Positions 34,666 through 47,893 of a DNA stretch of 64,000 nucleotides are shown piece after piece. This DNA comes from Zychaea mexicana (taxonomy: Eukaryota; Mucoromycota; Mucoromycetes; Mucorales; Lichtheimiaceae). The notes under the pieces were generated by a model, which saw only the letters and a list, made by a program, of their open reading frames with translations, had not been told where the DNA came from and did no database searches. The translations under genes and the position numbers were made by a program. The stretch covers positions 124,001-188,000 of the forward strand of contig NW_026516706.1 in the NCBI RefSeq assembly GCF_025766255.1. The letters run 5' to 3'. The first letter of the stretch is position 1, and each line of letters starts with the position of its first letter.

Positions 34666-35325
34666 TTAGCAGCAACAACGGTATTGTTGTTCCTCTGAAA
34701 AATGATTTGAATAATCGACTCGCGAGTTTTTCCGTCGTACTCGTTTTTTATGCAGATACCGGCTTACAAGTCTTCGTGAGTTGTGCACTGTTCGTCGATT
34801 AAATCGATCAAGTTCTGTAGTAGTTACTAGCGATGGATTCGGTGCTGAAATCGGAGAGTAACAGTACGGTTGAATTAGCATAATCTCGTTATCTTCTATG
34901 TCGTCGTCGTTGTTGCTGCTATTGCGATCACTAAAGCTCTGATAATCGCTTAGCTCATACTCTTCGCTAGGAACATGTTGCTGCTGCTCTGATGCTACGG
35001 TAACGTTGGTATGGTTATGACCTCTTCCTGCTATTACTGATTGTCGATTATTAGCGGCACTAGGATACTTGCTCTTACTGTCATCGGCCGTCGTTATGTC
35101 ACCACTGGTTGTTGGTACAGGTCTGACATGCTGCGTTGACCTTGAAACTATATCAGTATCGATGTTGATGTTTTCGTTCGAATGAATATAAAAGGTGCCA
35201 TTACTGCCGCTATCGTGAGGAATCAAATCAGCAGCCGTGGTACTTTTGCTGCTGCTGACACTACCACGACGAGAGCTGTAGCCTCTAGGGTGCGGCAGTG
35301 CTACTGGTTTAGTCCCCTTCTCCAT
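34666..35325 (-). CDS. Hypothetical Ser-rich protein with C-terminal Cys cluster
   Basis: 219 residues from the ATG at 35325 (MEKGTKPVALPHPRGYSSRR). Low-complexity Ser/Thr/Asn-rich, with an acidic centre (NNDDDIEDNEIMLIQPY) and a basic C-terminal third (NRRTVHNSRRLVSRYLHKKRVRRK) that could be a nuclear signal, ending YRCCC. No known domain. The three terminal cysteines might be lipidated, but no prenyl box is present. Composition and length make it more than chance, yet conservation would be needed to confirm it. Confidence 0.45.
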   Translation of the reverse strand: MEKGTKPVALPHPRGYSSRRGSVSSSKSTTAADLIPHDSGSNGTFYIHSNENINIDTDIVSRSTQHVRPVPTTSGDITTADDSKSKYPSAANNRQSVIAGRGHNHTNVTVASEQQQHVPSEEYELSDYQSFSDRNSSNNDDDIEDNEIMLIQPYCYSPISAPNPSLVTTTELDRFNRRTVHNSRRLVSRYLHKKRVRRKNSRVDYSNHFSEEQQYRCCC

Positions 35326-36361
35326 GCTTTGTTTGTGTACGTAAGCTAAGAATATTGATTTCGTTTGAGAGTAAAGATATGTAAACTGTAGTTCTGCAGA
35401 TATAAGAGGGAGATGGCTTCCACCCAATAGTTGTACCCATGACGTTTTTATAAAGTAAATTACTTACATATTATTGTTTTTAAACCACAACCACTCACTG
35501 TTTCATTGTTAGCTCCATCTTACTTCACAACCACATCATAAGGATTTTTTTAACGAGATTTCCCAATGCTCATTGTATTACATACAATTTGTGCAGTCGA
35601 ATGTGGTAGGTTTGTGAGTGCGTCCTCATTGTTGCTATTAGTTTCATTCCTTCTATGTATTACTACTACAGTAGATACCCAAGCAATACATTTGGTACTA
35701 GAATGAAGCATAATTATCTGCTTAAGAATGCATGAGAAGCTATTTAAATTTGACGGCATTGCAGCATAGTGATGCTACGTATCCTAGACGAGTTTTCTCT
35801 CATGCTGATATCGTATGTTGATGATCACTTTTATCCATGTAAAGAGTTGTCGATGGTTAATAGCCAGTAAGAGCGAGCAAGAAGAGCTGTCCGTTAGAAA
35901 TAAGGTTCTAACAAAAATGTACACTTTTTAGTTAATCTGTACTAATATCGTTAACATGATAGCAGCATGATGTGAACGTTTGATGAAATGTCCAAGTCTA
36001 TTAGCATTCCAGACATCTGATAACGGATGTATGAGTCTTTTCAACCTGCCGACTAGATACCGGGATTGTGTTATTCTTTTTAGATAAAGAGCGAGGCGAC
36101 AGCTTCGATAAGTAAAAGAGATTCTTGCCTTCCTGGCAAATTTCTTTCCTTAAACAATGTTTATTTTAGTGTGAATGCCGTTGATATGTAGGCCGAAAGA
36201 GAGGCTGCCGTTATTTTATATAGCGAGTTGGTGAGTGAAGTTTGCAGCAACTTATTTTCTGATTTTATGGTATTAAAATTTCATATGTATCAAAGTGGGG
36301 AAAACGATAATTGAAATTGCGTAGTATATTATTGGTACATTTATCAACCAGAAAATTAGCT
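35326..36361. other. Intergenic, about 1 kb
   Basis: No convincing coding sequence on either strand. Confidence 0.6.
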
Positions 36362-37702
36362 TTATTTAAGTGGTGCTCTAACATGCAAAGTACGACCATG
36401 CGCCTTTGCCCATTCTACACAGTCTCTGTTTTGCTGCTCACATAAAGTCAGCAATACTTTACGTTTGACCATCTCGGCCACCGGTTCCCAATCGTTCACT
36501 AAATGACATTCCTTCATCTCGAAAACGACAAGGTTCCGACAATGCTTCACAAACGCATGGACTGACTTGTTTGTTAAACGGCGACAGTTATTGACGGATA
36601 TCCGTTCCAATGCACGATTCCGATGCGTGGCCAATAGCAACATGCACTCGTCCGTGATATCGCAGCCAGCCAAACCCAAGACGCCGATATTTGTATGTTG
36701 AGCAACCAGATTAATCGATGCATTCGTAATCCGTTCACGGTCGCGCACTCGGCCAACGTTGAGATGGTACAGCTTCGGACACCTCAATGCAATTTGTGTA
36801 ATGGACTTGTCGGATACATAACCACAGGCACGTACGTCCAACAGTGACAGATTAGGACATGATTCGGCGACTTGGGTAACTAGTGCGTCAGTGATTTGAT
36901 AACAACCGGCCAGTGTCAAGTGAGTCAGCGTTCCATGATGCAAAAATGTAAATACAGATTTGTCTGTAACTGAATCGCAAATATACAATTCTAGCCTTTC
37001 GATCCGTACTGCGTGCTTTCCAACTTGTTGCAATGCTTGTGTAATCGGTGTGGGGTCTTTAAACTTGCGTAAAGTGAGTGATCGTAGTGTTCGTCGATAT
37101 GTGTTCAGTCGTTGTGGTCGTTCATCTAGTATGGGATCGTTCAAACGGGACAAAAACGCTGAAGTATATGGATAGTCCGTGTTGTTGCTGATGTTCTGTA
37201 TCTTGTGTTTTGAGACCAATGGCAATATTCGATGTTGATGTACGGAGGTAAGACGTGATGTTTCGTCGCTATTGATACTGTCGAACGGGTTAGCCACGGC
37301 CAGCGAGGCAGGTGTACTATAGGGTGCGAGATTGCGCTGCTGCGACAGCACTGGCTCATCGGAGAACATAGAAGCAAATTTAGTAAATGCTTCGTAGTTG
37401 GCCTTATGTTCGCCAAACTGAAGTGTTCGGTAAATGGCACGCGAGGCACAGTCTTGCCATAGCCGATTTACAAAAAGACATTGATATAAGTTGCTCTTGT
37501 CATTCTTGACTGCCGCTGTGGCTGCGGTGTGGCTGCTGCTGTTGGCGATATGTGTAATAATATTTGTGACAATTTCTGGTAGCTGTAATGCTAAATGAGT
37601 ACGTTGTTGCTGCTCGTAAGTTGCTGTGGCAGTGGTGGTAAATGCTTCTAGCATGGTTGCTTTGCTGTTGTTGTTATAATCATTAAAATAACAGTGGTTC
37701 AT
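36362..37702 (-). CDS. F-box / leucine-rich repeat protein, Amn1-like
   Basis: 446 residues from the ATG at 37702; the ATG at 37654 (MLEAFTTTATATYEQQQ) is the other candidate. An F-box-like region lies near the start (LQLPEIVTNIITHIAN, YQCLFVNRLWQDCASRAIYR). The C-terminal half holds cysteine-containing leucine-rich repeats: VTDKSVFTFLHHGTLTHLTL, YQITDALVTQVAESCPNLSLL, GYVSDKSITQIALRCPKLYHL, ITNASINLVAQHTNIGVL and LTNKSVHAFVKHCRNLVVFE. The end RKVLLTLCEQQNRDCVEWA matches Amn1-type proteins. Yeast Amn1 blocks mitotic exit and, as an F-box protein, targets Ace2; Grr1 has the same repeats. I infer an SCF substrate adaptor. Single exon, complete. Confidence 0.82.
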   Translation of the reverse strand: MNHCYFNDYNNNSKATMLEAFTTTATATYEQQQRTHLALQLPEIVTNIITHIANSSSHTAATAAVKNDKSNLYQCLFVNRLWQDCASRAIYRTLQFGEHKANYEAFTKFASMFSDEPVLSQQRNLAPYSTPASLAVANPFDSINSDETSRLTSVHQHRILPLVSKHKIQNISNNTDYPYTSAFLSRLNDPILDERPQRLNTYRRTLRSLTLRKFKDPTPITQALQQVGKHAVRIERLELYICDSVTDKSVFTFLHHGTLTHLTLAGCYQITDALVTQVAESCPNLSLLDVRACGYVSDKSITQIALRCPKLYHLNVGRVRDRERITNASINLVAQHTNIGVLGLAGCDITDECMLLLATHRNRALERISVNNCRRLTNKSVHAFVKHCRNLVVFEMKECHLVNDWEPVAEMVKRKVLLTLCEQQNRDCVEWAKAHGRTLHVRAPLK

Positions 37703-38806
37703 GTATATACAAATGCGAGTAAAGTTGTTGCCCCGCAACTACTTAAAAAGACGAGAGTAAAGGAAAGGAGAAGTCTCGCAGAGCTGCTTCACTTCCGAGG
37801 ATGATGTTCATGCACGGAAGTTTTTTTGATGGTGTTACATGCCCCAACTTTCAGTTAGCAAATAAACGGAAATTTAATCCTTGAAACTGTGATGTGGTGC
37901 GCCAATGTACTTGATCACACGTATCCTGATTTTGTGTTTCTATTAAAGACGTAAAGGTCACCTTACATACACGACAGGAATCTATACGAAACAAATCAAG
38001 CTCTTAACAGAAAGGTAGTGTTAATGCTACTATCAACCAGAACAGACTGGGGGCACATTAACAGCAATGATCCGTTGCTGTATTATCCTAAACCGGTGCA
38101 ATCTACGTCGGCTAAAAGCACATTCACCTGTACAAAAGAAAAAAAAACGTTTCAGGCGGCCAGTACATACATGACAGTTCATGGGTAAGAAAATCATGTT
38201 TTCATAAACCTGCACTGCAAAGCCTAAAGTCGAGCAGCATGGTTCACAGACATAGTTTCAAAAGAACTCTTTTCTTCACTGTAGTCGTAAAAAGCGACTT
38301 ATGATGGATACATCCTACCGTCATCGTCATCGTCATCTTCAGTTGACGGAGAAACAATCACCAGGGAAAACAAACTAATGCGAAAACCGCCATTAGCTGA
38401 GCATATATCGAATATGTCAATGCAGCATCGCCTCATATTGCATGGAGCAAACATTGTGACGCATAGTTAGCACAAATTTTGGTGACTATTCTGCTTTTAC
38501 AAGTGCTATCCTTACACATTACTCTTCTTAATACTTTTTTTGCCCTTCCTGATAAACCCACATAACATCCATACAAGAACTAAGAATGAGCATCTGCTTC
38601 ACTGTAGGTTTTCCCGTGAATTTTTAATTTTATTAATACTACCTTAAAGTTTGCGAAAGAGAAATGAGTCGAAGGGTTTAAATGGGGGAGGAAGTATGAA
38701 AATATACTATATACACACACAGATACAATTTTTTTGTTTCTTTCTGGTTGGGATATATATATTTATATATATTATGTACATGTTAGCGTTTCTTTTTTCT
38801 TTCTTT
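37703..38806. other. Intergenic, about 1.1 kb
   Basis: Promoter side of the Amn1-like gene and 3' side of the cyclin gene. No coding sequence recognised. Confidence 0.6.
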
Positions 38807-40319
38807 CTAATGATGATGATGGCTATGAGGGCTGCTGTTGCAATGGTGATTGTGGTGCTGCTTTTGTTGATGATAAGGTTGTTGATGTTGATGATGGTGA
38901 TGATGTTGCTGATGTGTAGGTGGTGCTCTTTGAGCATAATGGTCGTCACAATAATCCAGCATATCGACTGCAAGTTCTACATTAATTGAGATGATAGATG
39001 AGCTTTTGTTTTCGTTTCTTTTTTGCAAGATGTAAACCACGTCGCTGAACATAGTTCGCAAAAAATAAAATGATTACCTGTAACTTGACCAGGTTCAACA
39101 CCTATAGTTTCCCACCAGTCTGAAGGCGGATCTTCATCAGAAAAATGCCAGGCAAGTATCAAAGCAGCAGCAGCAATTATTTTTGGTCTGTATAAAAGAC
39201 ATAACGGTACACCTAAGCTATTTAATAAAAACGTGATGTGTAAGCCCACCTTTTGCTGGATAGAAGCAATCAATAACAGCAACAGTAAGTATATAATGTA
39301 GAATCAATAAAAAGACAAACCATTGGTATAGAAACATCCATGCTCTTTTGGTACATGTAGGCGACACTATAAATGTAATATATCCACCCGAACATTTAGT
39401 TTCCTAAACACAAAAACAAGAAACCTGTGGCCTCAATTTCTCTCCATAATCTTACCTTTTAGCTCTTTTTCCATGTCTAAAAGGATGATATGTGGATGTT
39501 CGATTGCAATATCGAAACAAAGGGTGTGCAATAGAATTGTTTCATTGCACAGCATGGTGTCCTTCCATTTATTAAATTCCTATCAATTCCGTTTCAGTAC
39601 ATTTTTAAGCCATTGCCGAGAACCGTATTCTCTATACCTTTGAATCTTCTGCGAGATGTAGCTTGTCATTCTTTGCAGCCTTCTGTGAGCATACGAAGAT
39701 AATATCTTTAATTCGCCTCGTGCATTCTTCCACTTTTGTTGCAACAAATAAGCTCGTCGCAGCAATATCCTGTATAGTATTAATAACACAATGCCAATGT
39801 TTTAGCTAAGAAATTTCCACCAGCTCTTCTAATAGTCAGTCTAACACCAGCGGTAACATAAGAGACTTACATATACATGAAATCGCGTCATGGATTGTCT
39901 CATGAAAAATCTGTGAAAGAATGTGCAGGCTGTGGAAACGACAAGTTGCGGCCTTTTTTTTTGTTGAATGATATGAATGTTTGCACAATTAGTGTTTGCC
40001 ACAAAAAGCAACTTAATAATCATATCCCAGATTCCACTATGTGTATGCATAACATGAAAAACAGAAATGATTTAAACGTACAAGTTTAATTTGGCAGCGA
40101 TCGCAAGCAGATACAGACAACCTTTGGTTCGATCCAATTGCTCTTGCTGAACGGTCATTCCATCAGCGACGGACGGTGTGTACTGCAGGTCATCTTTGGA
40201 AAAATACCACTGTAATACGAGCAAAAACGATTGATTAATCAAATATGGGGTCTAACGATCGAACAAACCGCTGGTTTTTCCCTTTCTTTTCTCAATGCTT
40301 TTACCTGATCATTAACCAT
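38807..40319 (-). CDS. Transcription-type cyclin (Pch1/cyclin K/T-like) with His-rich tail
   Basis: Exons 40319-40305, 40209-40082, 39910-39871, 39769-39638 and 39579-39456 join in frame: MVNDQWYFSKDDLQYTPS, RTKGCLYLLAIAAKLNL, FFMRQSMTRFHVY, DIAATSLFVATKVEECTRRI and TILLHTLCFDIAIEHPHI. These are the N-terminal cyclin box of the C/H/K/T group. The second box follows in an exon ending at 39078 (TFLLNSLGVPLCLLYRPKII, AAAALILAWHF, WWETIGVEPGQ) and the last exon is 38976-38807. The link between 39456 and about 39262 is not resolved: an exon of unclear limits must lie at 39290-39370. The protein ends in a run of histidines and glutamines. Cyclin T1 uses a His-rich region to bind the polymerase II tail, so I infer a partner of a Cdk9/Bur1-type kinase in the nucleus. 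Confidence 0.8.
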
Positions 40320-41238
40320 GCCGAGCACCACACACCACTTAGTCGGTCAGCGAACCCGAAAGAAAAGGTAATTTCACCTATTATATGATGTCACCCGTCA
40401 CAGTTTCAAGTTACGACTGATCTAATTACACTTTGTATGCAGTTTTTTGAGTGCAATAGACCAACGGCTCACTTATATTATATAAGTTAGGGTATTCTTC
40501 TGAGAGAAGCCATCAGTTTAATAATGTCAGCGATCCATGGCTTTTCATTTCCTTTTATTATACCAGCTAAACCTTTGGCCGAGCTTCTTTCGCGTACCAT
40601 TAATACCTATAGCAACTTCTTATGTATATTATCTCCAACTTTTATGTATTTTATCTCAAAAGCTTGAGCATGCAAGCTGTCTGGGGCGAGACTAAACGTT
40701 TTTAAATTGTAGTGGGGAGCATGGAGTAGATTCTAAGGACTTGTTGAGTGATCTTATATGCAACAATTTCAGCTTAGCGAAGTGTCAATTTTCATGCTTG
40801 GTCGACGAGGATCTCTATTTTCAAGGATCCTTTTACTCTTTAATATATGCGCGTACCCCATACCACGATTTCTTATTTTATAAATGTAGATTATGGCTCT
40901 TGACTAAGACCATACATAGCATCACTTCTTCTTTACATACTCTCAACTTTGGGTTTAATAAATTCAAACGTCACACATGCATATGCCTGATTAAAAGTTG
41001 ACTTAAGGTCCGCCTTGCCTCTTTTCTCTCTCGCACTCTCGTTTTAAACGCCTGTACCTGAGTCTTTATATACTGTATATTATTTTTTACTATCAGAGTG
41101 CTCGACTGTATAGATATCGCGCCTGCGAGCATAAGCAACAGAAAACACAGGAGGGTAAGGCTTGTACACACGTATTTGCCTCTCTATACACCTTATCACT
41201 CATTCAAGTTGTTTGTTATCTAGCGCTTTTGAAACAAA
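40320..41238. other. Divergent intergenic region
   Basis: About 0.9 kb shared by the cyclin and myosin promoters. A TATA-like stretch (TTTATATACTG) lies near 41064. No coding sequence seen. Confidence 0.6.
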
Positions 41239-44200
41239 ATGACAGCAGAAACAGCGACTCTTCAATCCGTTGAAGTATATACAAAGGGAACTAAGGCTTG
41301 GTTTACCGACAAAACTGAGGGATGGATCTCTACGACATGCATCTCCAACTCCATCAGCGGAAATAAAGTGGCCATCACATTTCAAGGCGATAATGACCTT
41401 CAAGTACGTGTAAGCTCTTTGCAACAGTTAGTAATGTAGGCGCGTTCCGCCGGTCTTGCTTGTTCGGTCCGAAAGTTACATTATGTTGCTTTCAAGAGCG
41501 GACTTGCGTGTGCGTGTGCGGATTATTAAACTATAACACTGCTGTGCAACGCACCAACTTTTTCTTTTGTGCGTTGCCTAGTGGCAACAATTTTTTCCTA
41601 TGACAACACGTCACTGATATACTGATATTCTCTACAAACGATAGGAATATGTGTTTGAGTCAACGTTGGCAGAAATTGAAAAAACCAGCGGTGCGAATCT
41701 TCCACCGCTAAGAAACCCACCGAAAATGGAGTATACAGATGACCTGACCAATCTCAGCCATTTGAACGAACCATCAGGTACCCATATCATGCTTGGACTA
41801 ATGCACAAAATAGAAGCGATGGAGGAAGCGATATATATGGAAAAACAAAGCCTGCATATTCGTCTGTCCTAAGATTGTGCTAAAATAACAAAACACTAGT
41901 GTTAAACACGATCCGGACGCGTTATATGCAGCATCTGATTTACACATATTCCGGTATCGTGCTTATTGCCGTAAATCCATTCGATCGAGTGGCCTTGTAT
42001 GACCCCGATGTTGTTCAGCAATACTCCGGAAAACGTCGTGGCGAACTGGAGCCACATCTATTTGCTATTGCTGAAGATGCTTACCGTTGCATGATACGGG
42101 AACAGATGAACCAGACGATCGTTGTCTCTGGTGAAAGGTAAAAGGAAGAAATCTGGGAGTAAATGCTCATGGGGAGGCTTTGCAAAAATGCCTTTTTTAA
42201 AAAGCCTCATGTTGTGGATACTGACTGGTTGATATTTTAAAAATAATAGTGGTGCTGGTAAAACAGTTAGTGCAAAATACATTATGCGCTACTTTGCTAC
42301 GGCCGATGACCAGGAATCAGTGGGAAAGAAGAAAAAGTCGGGTGGTGGCATGACAGAAGTCGAAGAGCAGATTTTAGGTAAACTCGAAACACAGGTGCTC
42401 TTTCGCTTGAAATAATATTTACTCATAACTGCTGCTATGCTAAATTTCTGTGATTAGCTACCAACCCCATTATGGAAGCGTTCGGTAACGCAAAAACTAC
42501 GCGAAACGACAACAGTTCTCGTTTTGGAAAATATATCGAAATTCAATTTGACGAGGGAGCCAATATCATCGGTGCCAAGATCCGAACTTATCTACTCGAA
42601 CGTTCGCGTTTGATCTTCCAACCTCAAACTGAAAGAAACTATCACATTTTTTATCAGGTTTGTGATTCTATGGTTTAACAGTTGGGAAACACAATGAGAA
42701 AAAAAAAGAAAAGCGAGAAAGGGTGAGTTGAATACGAACATCGAATGTGTATATTATATAGCTTTGCGCAGGTGCTCCTTTGTCTGAGAAGAAGGAGTTC
42801 GAGTTGGGTGATCATACGAGCTTCCACTACTTGAACCAGAGCGGTACAGGCATGATTCCGGGAGTCGACGATGCGGCCGAATTCGAAGTAACCCAACGTG
42901 CATTGTCGACTGTTGGTCTTTCCGTACAACTTCAATGGAAGATCTTCCGACTCTTGTCTGCGCTATTACATATCGGCAATATTCAGATTGGCGGCCGTGG
43001 TGACGCGATGCTAAATGACAGCGATCCTGCCTTACTAACAGCTACCAAATTGATGGGCATTAACGCTTCCGAATTCAGAAAATGGATTGTACGTAAACAA
43101 ATCGTTACTCGATCTGAAAAGATTGTTACCAATTTGACTCCCGCGCAAGCCCATGTGGTCAAGGACTCAGTAGCCAAATACGTATATGCCAATCTGTTCG
43201 AATGGCTTGTTGGTGTGATCAATGATAGCCTGTCGTCGCCCGATCTCGATAAAGTCGTTACTTTCATCGGAGTACTCGATATCTATGGTTTCGAGCATTT
43301 CAAAAAGAATTCGTTTGAGCAGTTTTGTATCAACTACGCAAACGAAAAATTGCAGCAGCAGGTAAAGTGATGAGTAAGAAGATTAGAGAAAAAGAGGCCC
43401 ACACGCATGCATGCATAACATTGACATATGACCGTCATTGTGCATATATAGTTTAACCAGCACGTGTTCAAACTGGAGCAAGAAGAATACGTCCGTGAAA
43501 AGATCAACTGGAACTTTATTGAATTTAGCGATAACCAAAAGTGTATCGAGCTGATTGAAGCAAGATTGGGTATCTTGTCCCTTTTGGATGAGGTACGGAA
43601 AGAAGGGTTTGACGCTGTTTGTTGTCGCAGTTATTAATATGACGGATATACACCAGGAATCCCGTCTTCCAGCAGGTTCAGATCAAGGCTTCGTCCAAAA
43701 GTTATATAGCAACTTTGCCACACCTCAATACAAGAACTATTTCAAAAAACCGCGATTTTCCAACAATGCATTCACCATTGCTCATTACGCGCATGACGTA
43801 CAATACGAAGCCGAAAACTTTTTGGATAAGAACAAAGATACTGTCCCCGATGAGCATCTTACTCTGCTTCAAGGCTCTGATTTTGACTTTTTGAAGGATG
43901 TTTTAGAAAAGGCCGCTGCCAACAACCCAGCCCCTCAAGTAAGTATACAAAAGCGAAAAGTATAATGAAGTATACATTGAACTGTTCCGATTCGTTTATC
44001 CTGTCCATCCCTTAGGCTGAAAACAAGCGCATGAGCATGATGTTCCGAAAACCAACCCTTGGTTCTATTTTCAAGGTAAACTAAATGTCGTAGATGTACT
44101 TCATAAACGTTAGATGAGTGGGTAAATAAACAGCTAACCTGGATTTGGAAAAAAAACTTGCTGATATCTAGCTATCACTCATCAACCTGATGGACACAAT

Positions 44201-47200
44201 CGGACAAACAAACGTACACTATATCAGATGTATTAAGCCAAACGAAGCCAAGGTCGCTTGGGAGTTTGAACCGAACATGGTTCTTTCACAATTACGTGCA
44301 TGCGGTGTGCTTGAGACGATTCGTATCAGCTGTGCCGGATACCCTTCACGATGGACATTCGAAGAATTTGCCGATCGATATTATGCATTAGTTTCTTCTA
44401 AACATTGGGATAACAAGTCAAATCTCGACATGTCACAGCTCTGCTCACTTATTTTGGATGCATCTATCAAGGACAAGGACAAGTACCAAGTGGGAACTAC
44501 AAAGATCTTCTTCCGTGCTGGTCAGGTAAGGGTTTTTCTTGTGTAGATACGCAAATACTTATATTATGCTATTTATTAAACATACTCTGTTAATTCTGTC
44601 ATACAGCTAGCATACCTTGAGAAATTACGCGCAGACAGATACAATGAATGCGCAGTCTTGCTTCAAAAGAATATCAAACGGTACATTTACCGCACTCGGT
44701 ACGTTCGCATGCAAAGTCTGGCAATCGGCTTGCAGTGTGTCGCTCGCCGCAAGGTGGCTCAAACCAAGCTACAGTCTTTCCGGGAACGCAAGGCGGCTAT
44801 TACCATCCAGTCGTGCTGGCGCAGATACGTTGCTCGTAAGCAGTATCTCGCTACTCAGCAGTTCATTCTTCAACTGCAGACAGGTATATATAAGTGGCAT
44901 TCTGATTTACTTTATCCCACGAATATCTTCCGCTGAAAGCCTGTATTTTATCGATCATAAAAAATTAACAATAACGTGTGCGAAACGTATAGCTATTCGT
45001 GGATGCCATGCTCGTCGCAACCTGAGTACTGTCAAGGAACACACAGCTGCAATTGCTATCCAGCGGTTGGTCCGTGGCTGGTAAATATCACTACTGTCAA
45101 TCGCATATCAGCCTCCCTCTTTTATAGAGATTTTGTTGTTATTGTTTTTGCTAACAAAGTATACATTCCTCTTACAGGTTTGCACGTAAACAGTATCAAG
45201 CCAAGCGTCAATTCATTATTCGGCTACAATCTTCAATTCGACGTCGTAACGCACGCAAACAGCTTGTGGGTCTGCGATCAGAAGCGCGATCTGCCAACCA
45301 CTTCAAGGAGGTCTCGTATAAGCTGGAAAACAAGATTGTTGAGCTGACACAGACTCTGACGGGGCTAAAAGACGAGAAGAAGTCTGCCAATGACCGATCA
45401 ACAGCTCTGGAAGCCCAAATCCGTACTTGGACCGACAAGTATGAAAAGTTAGAAAAGAAAAACAAAAACTTGGAGACAAGGTTACAAGAACCTACTGTAC
45501 CACAAGAACAATGGGATACACTACAAGCGGAACGCGACCAACTGGCCACAGATTACAAGGCTTCGCTGGACAAGATTAAATCCCACGAAAAAAAAATCAA
45601 CCAATTGACAGATCAGCTCGATGCCCAAAAGCAAGAAAACGAAAAACTTCAAAAAGCCGTCGAAGAAGCACAAGAAAAAGCCAACAATGCAGCAGACGAG
45701 GGCGAAGTTGCCGAACTCAAGAGTCAGATTGCGGCACTCAAGGCACAGCTGACCCAAGTTTTGCACACACCACGTCGTCAACAATCGCAATCTAATGTCA
45801 ACAACCGAAGCTTGTCGCCTGCACCACCCCATACTGCCAATTTACGCAGCGTCTCCCCCACCCCGACTTCGAATAACGGCAAATTGGACACTCAAGCTGT
45901 CAAAGAAAGCCTCATTTCTCCTCCTCAGCAGCGCCAAGAGCAACAACAACAATCAACCTCGATCCGCAACAAATCACCTAGCACCGCTTCACCCACAAGC
46001 AGAAAAGCACGCCGCAACAGTACTGCTGATGTACCGAATAACCGATCCAAGACATCTATTGATAACATTCGCCACGCTGAGTTGTTGACCAGAAATCCAC
46101 GCCCAACATCCATTCACCAGTTTGGTCCAATGCTTGGTGGAAAGGCTGGTGGCATTGCCGAAGCTATCGGTGAAAATCCAGAAGAAGAGGTAAATCACAT
46201 CGCCCTTATGCTATGTCGTCAAACTTTTATGCTAATACCTTTGTAACCAACGGCACCTGTTCCTATCTTATTGCATATATAGTTGGCTACTATCTTAACC
46301 GAACAAGAAGGATTGCAGGAGGAAATTTTGGAAGGATTGATCAAGGCGTTGAAGATGCCATTACCAAGTTTGCAAAATCCTCCATCAAAGAAAGAAATCT
46401 TCTTCCCTGCTCACATGATTGGCATGGCTGTTACTGAAATGTGGCATCAAGGAAGCATCCAAGAGTCCGAACGTCTGCTATTTACGGTCATGGATACAAT
46501 CCAAAAACAATGCCTGGTAAGTTTAAGGGAGAGAAAATAACACAAAGCCTTTTTTTGTCAAAGTTCCCTATGTGCTTGATCGGCTAAATAATTACTCCCT
46601 GATATATAGAGTTTCACTGGCGATGAAGCCATTGTACCTTGTGCATTTTGGCTATCCAATGTTCACGAACTACTTTCGTTGATCTGTATTGCAGAGCACA
46701 AATTGGGCAGCGAAGTCCACTCTGGCTCACGCAAGGTTGGCAGCTGGCAAGACTTTGAAAAGTTAGCATCGACTGTCAAGTTTGAACTGCAGTGCTTGGA
46801 AGACAACATTTTTCATGCTTGGATGAAGGAGCTCAAGAAACGGTTGGGCAAGATGGTCATTCCTGCTATCGTCGAAGGCCAGTCTTTGCCAGGCTTTATT
46901 ACCACCGATTCCGGTCGATTTTTCAACAAATTATTAACCGGCTCGTCTCAACCGTCGTACACTATGGACGATCTGGTCAACTCTTTAACCAAGGTCTGGC
47001 GTTCCATGAAGTGCTACTATATTGAACATACAGTTCAGACACAAGTCTTGACTGAGTTGCTGAAATTGATTGGTGTTTCTGCATTCAATGATATATTGAT
47101 GCGCAAGAACTTTTCATCTTGGAAGCGAGGTAAGCAAAGGATACGTGAATAATATGAGAATCTGACTCTCGCTTCCAGGAAGGATAACATCTAAATCATC

Positions 47201-47893
47201 ATTGATCATATTAATAGCCATGCAAATCCAGTACAATATCACCCGAATTGAAGAATGGTGCAAGAGCCACGATATACCAGAAGGAACATTGCAACTCGAG
47301 CATCTCATGCAAGCAACAAAACTTCTTCAGTTTAAGAAGGCCTCGCTCGAAGATATCGAGAATATCTATGATGTTTGCTGGATTCTATCACCAACACAAA
47401 TTCAAAAACTTATATCACAATATCAAACTGCAGATTACGAGGTACGCATGCCAGAAAAATTCATGATAAATATATCAGAGAAAAAGAGAACAACCTTTGT
47501 ACGAAAGTGTGTGTATGTGATATATGTAGTTATTTATATATATCTATGATATATATAGAACCCTGTACGGCCGGAAATTCTCAAGGCTGTTGCTGCGCAT
47601 GTGGTTAGTGGAGATAAGAGCGATGTCTTGTTGCTCGATTCAGTTTCGCTCGACGATACTACCAACCCGTTTGAGATACCTGTTCCCCGAAAGACGGAAA
47701 TTCAGAGATACCTGCCTGCTTGGGTAAGCTTAAATTATAAATGTGAGGGTGACGACCTTTTTATGATATCAATGCTTATTATTTCTTTTCACTACAGCTG
47801 AACCTTAAGCGCTTACGACGTTTGACTATTTTGGTCCAATACCAAAAAGACCAAGAGGATGCTGTTGAGGCAACAGCGATCGCTTCACCTTGA
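41239..47893 (+). CDS. Class V myosin heavy chain
   Basis: Eighteen exons join in frame to 1638 residues: 41239-41403, 41645-41777, 41900-42137, 42250-42377, 42458-42657, 42762-43361, 43452-43592, 43657-43938, 44016-44075, 44172-44525, 44607-44883, 44993-45080, 45178-46189, 46283-46516, 46610-47129, 47218-47441, 47559-47723, 47798-47893. Motor domain ~1-767: P-loop GESGAGKT across the exon 3/4 junction, switch [10 protein letters not shown], switch II DIYGFE, actin loop [11 protein letters not shown]. Six IQ motifs follow (for example [18 protein letters not shown]), which bind calmodulin or light chains. Then a coiled coil from about residue 920, a Ser/Pro/Gln-rich linker ([20 protein letters not shown]) and a C-terminal DIL cargo domain from ~1226 ([36 protein letters not shown]). 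It carries vesicles along actin to the hyphal tip; Rab11 is a known receptor. Complete and uninterrupted. Confidence 0.96.
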
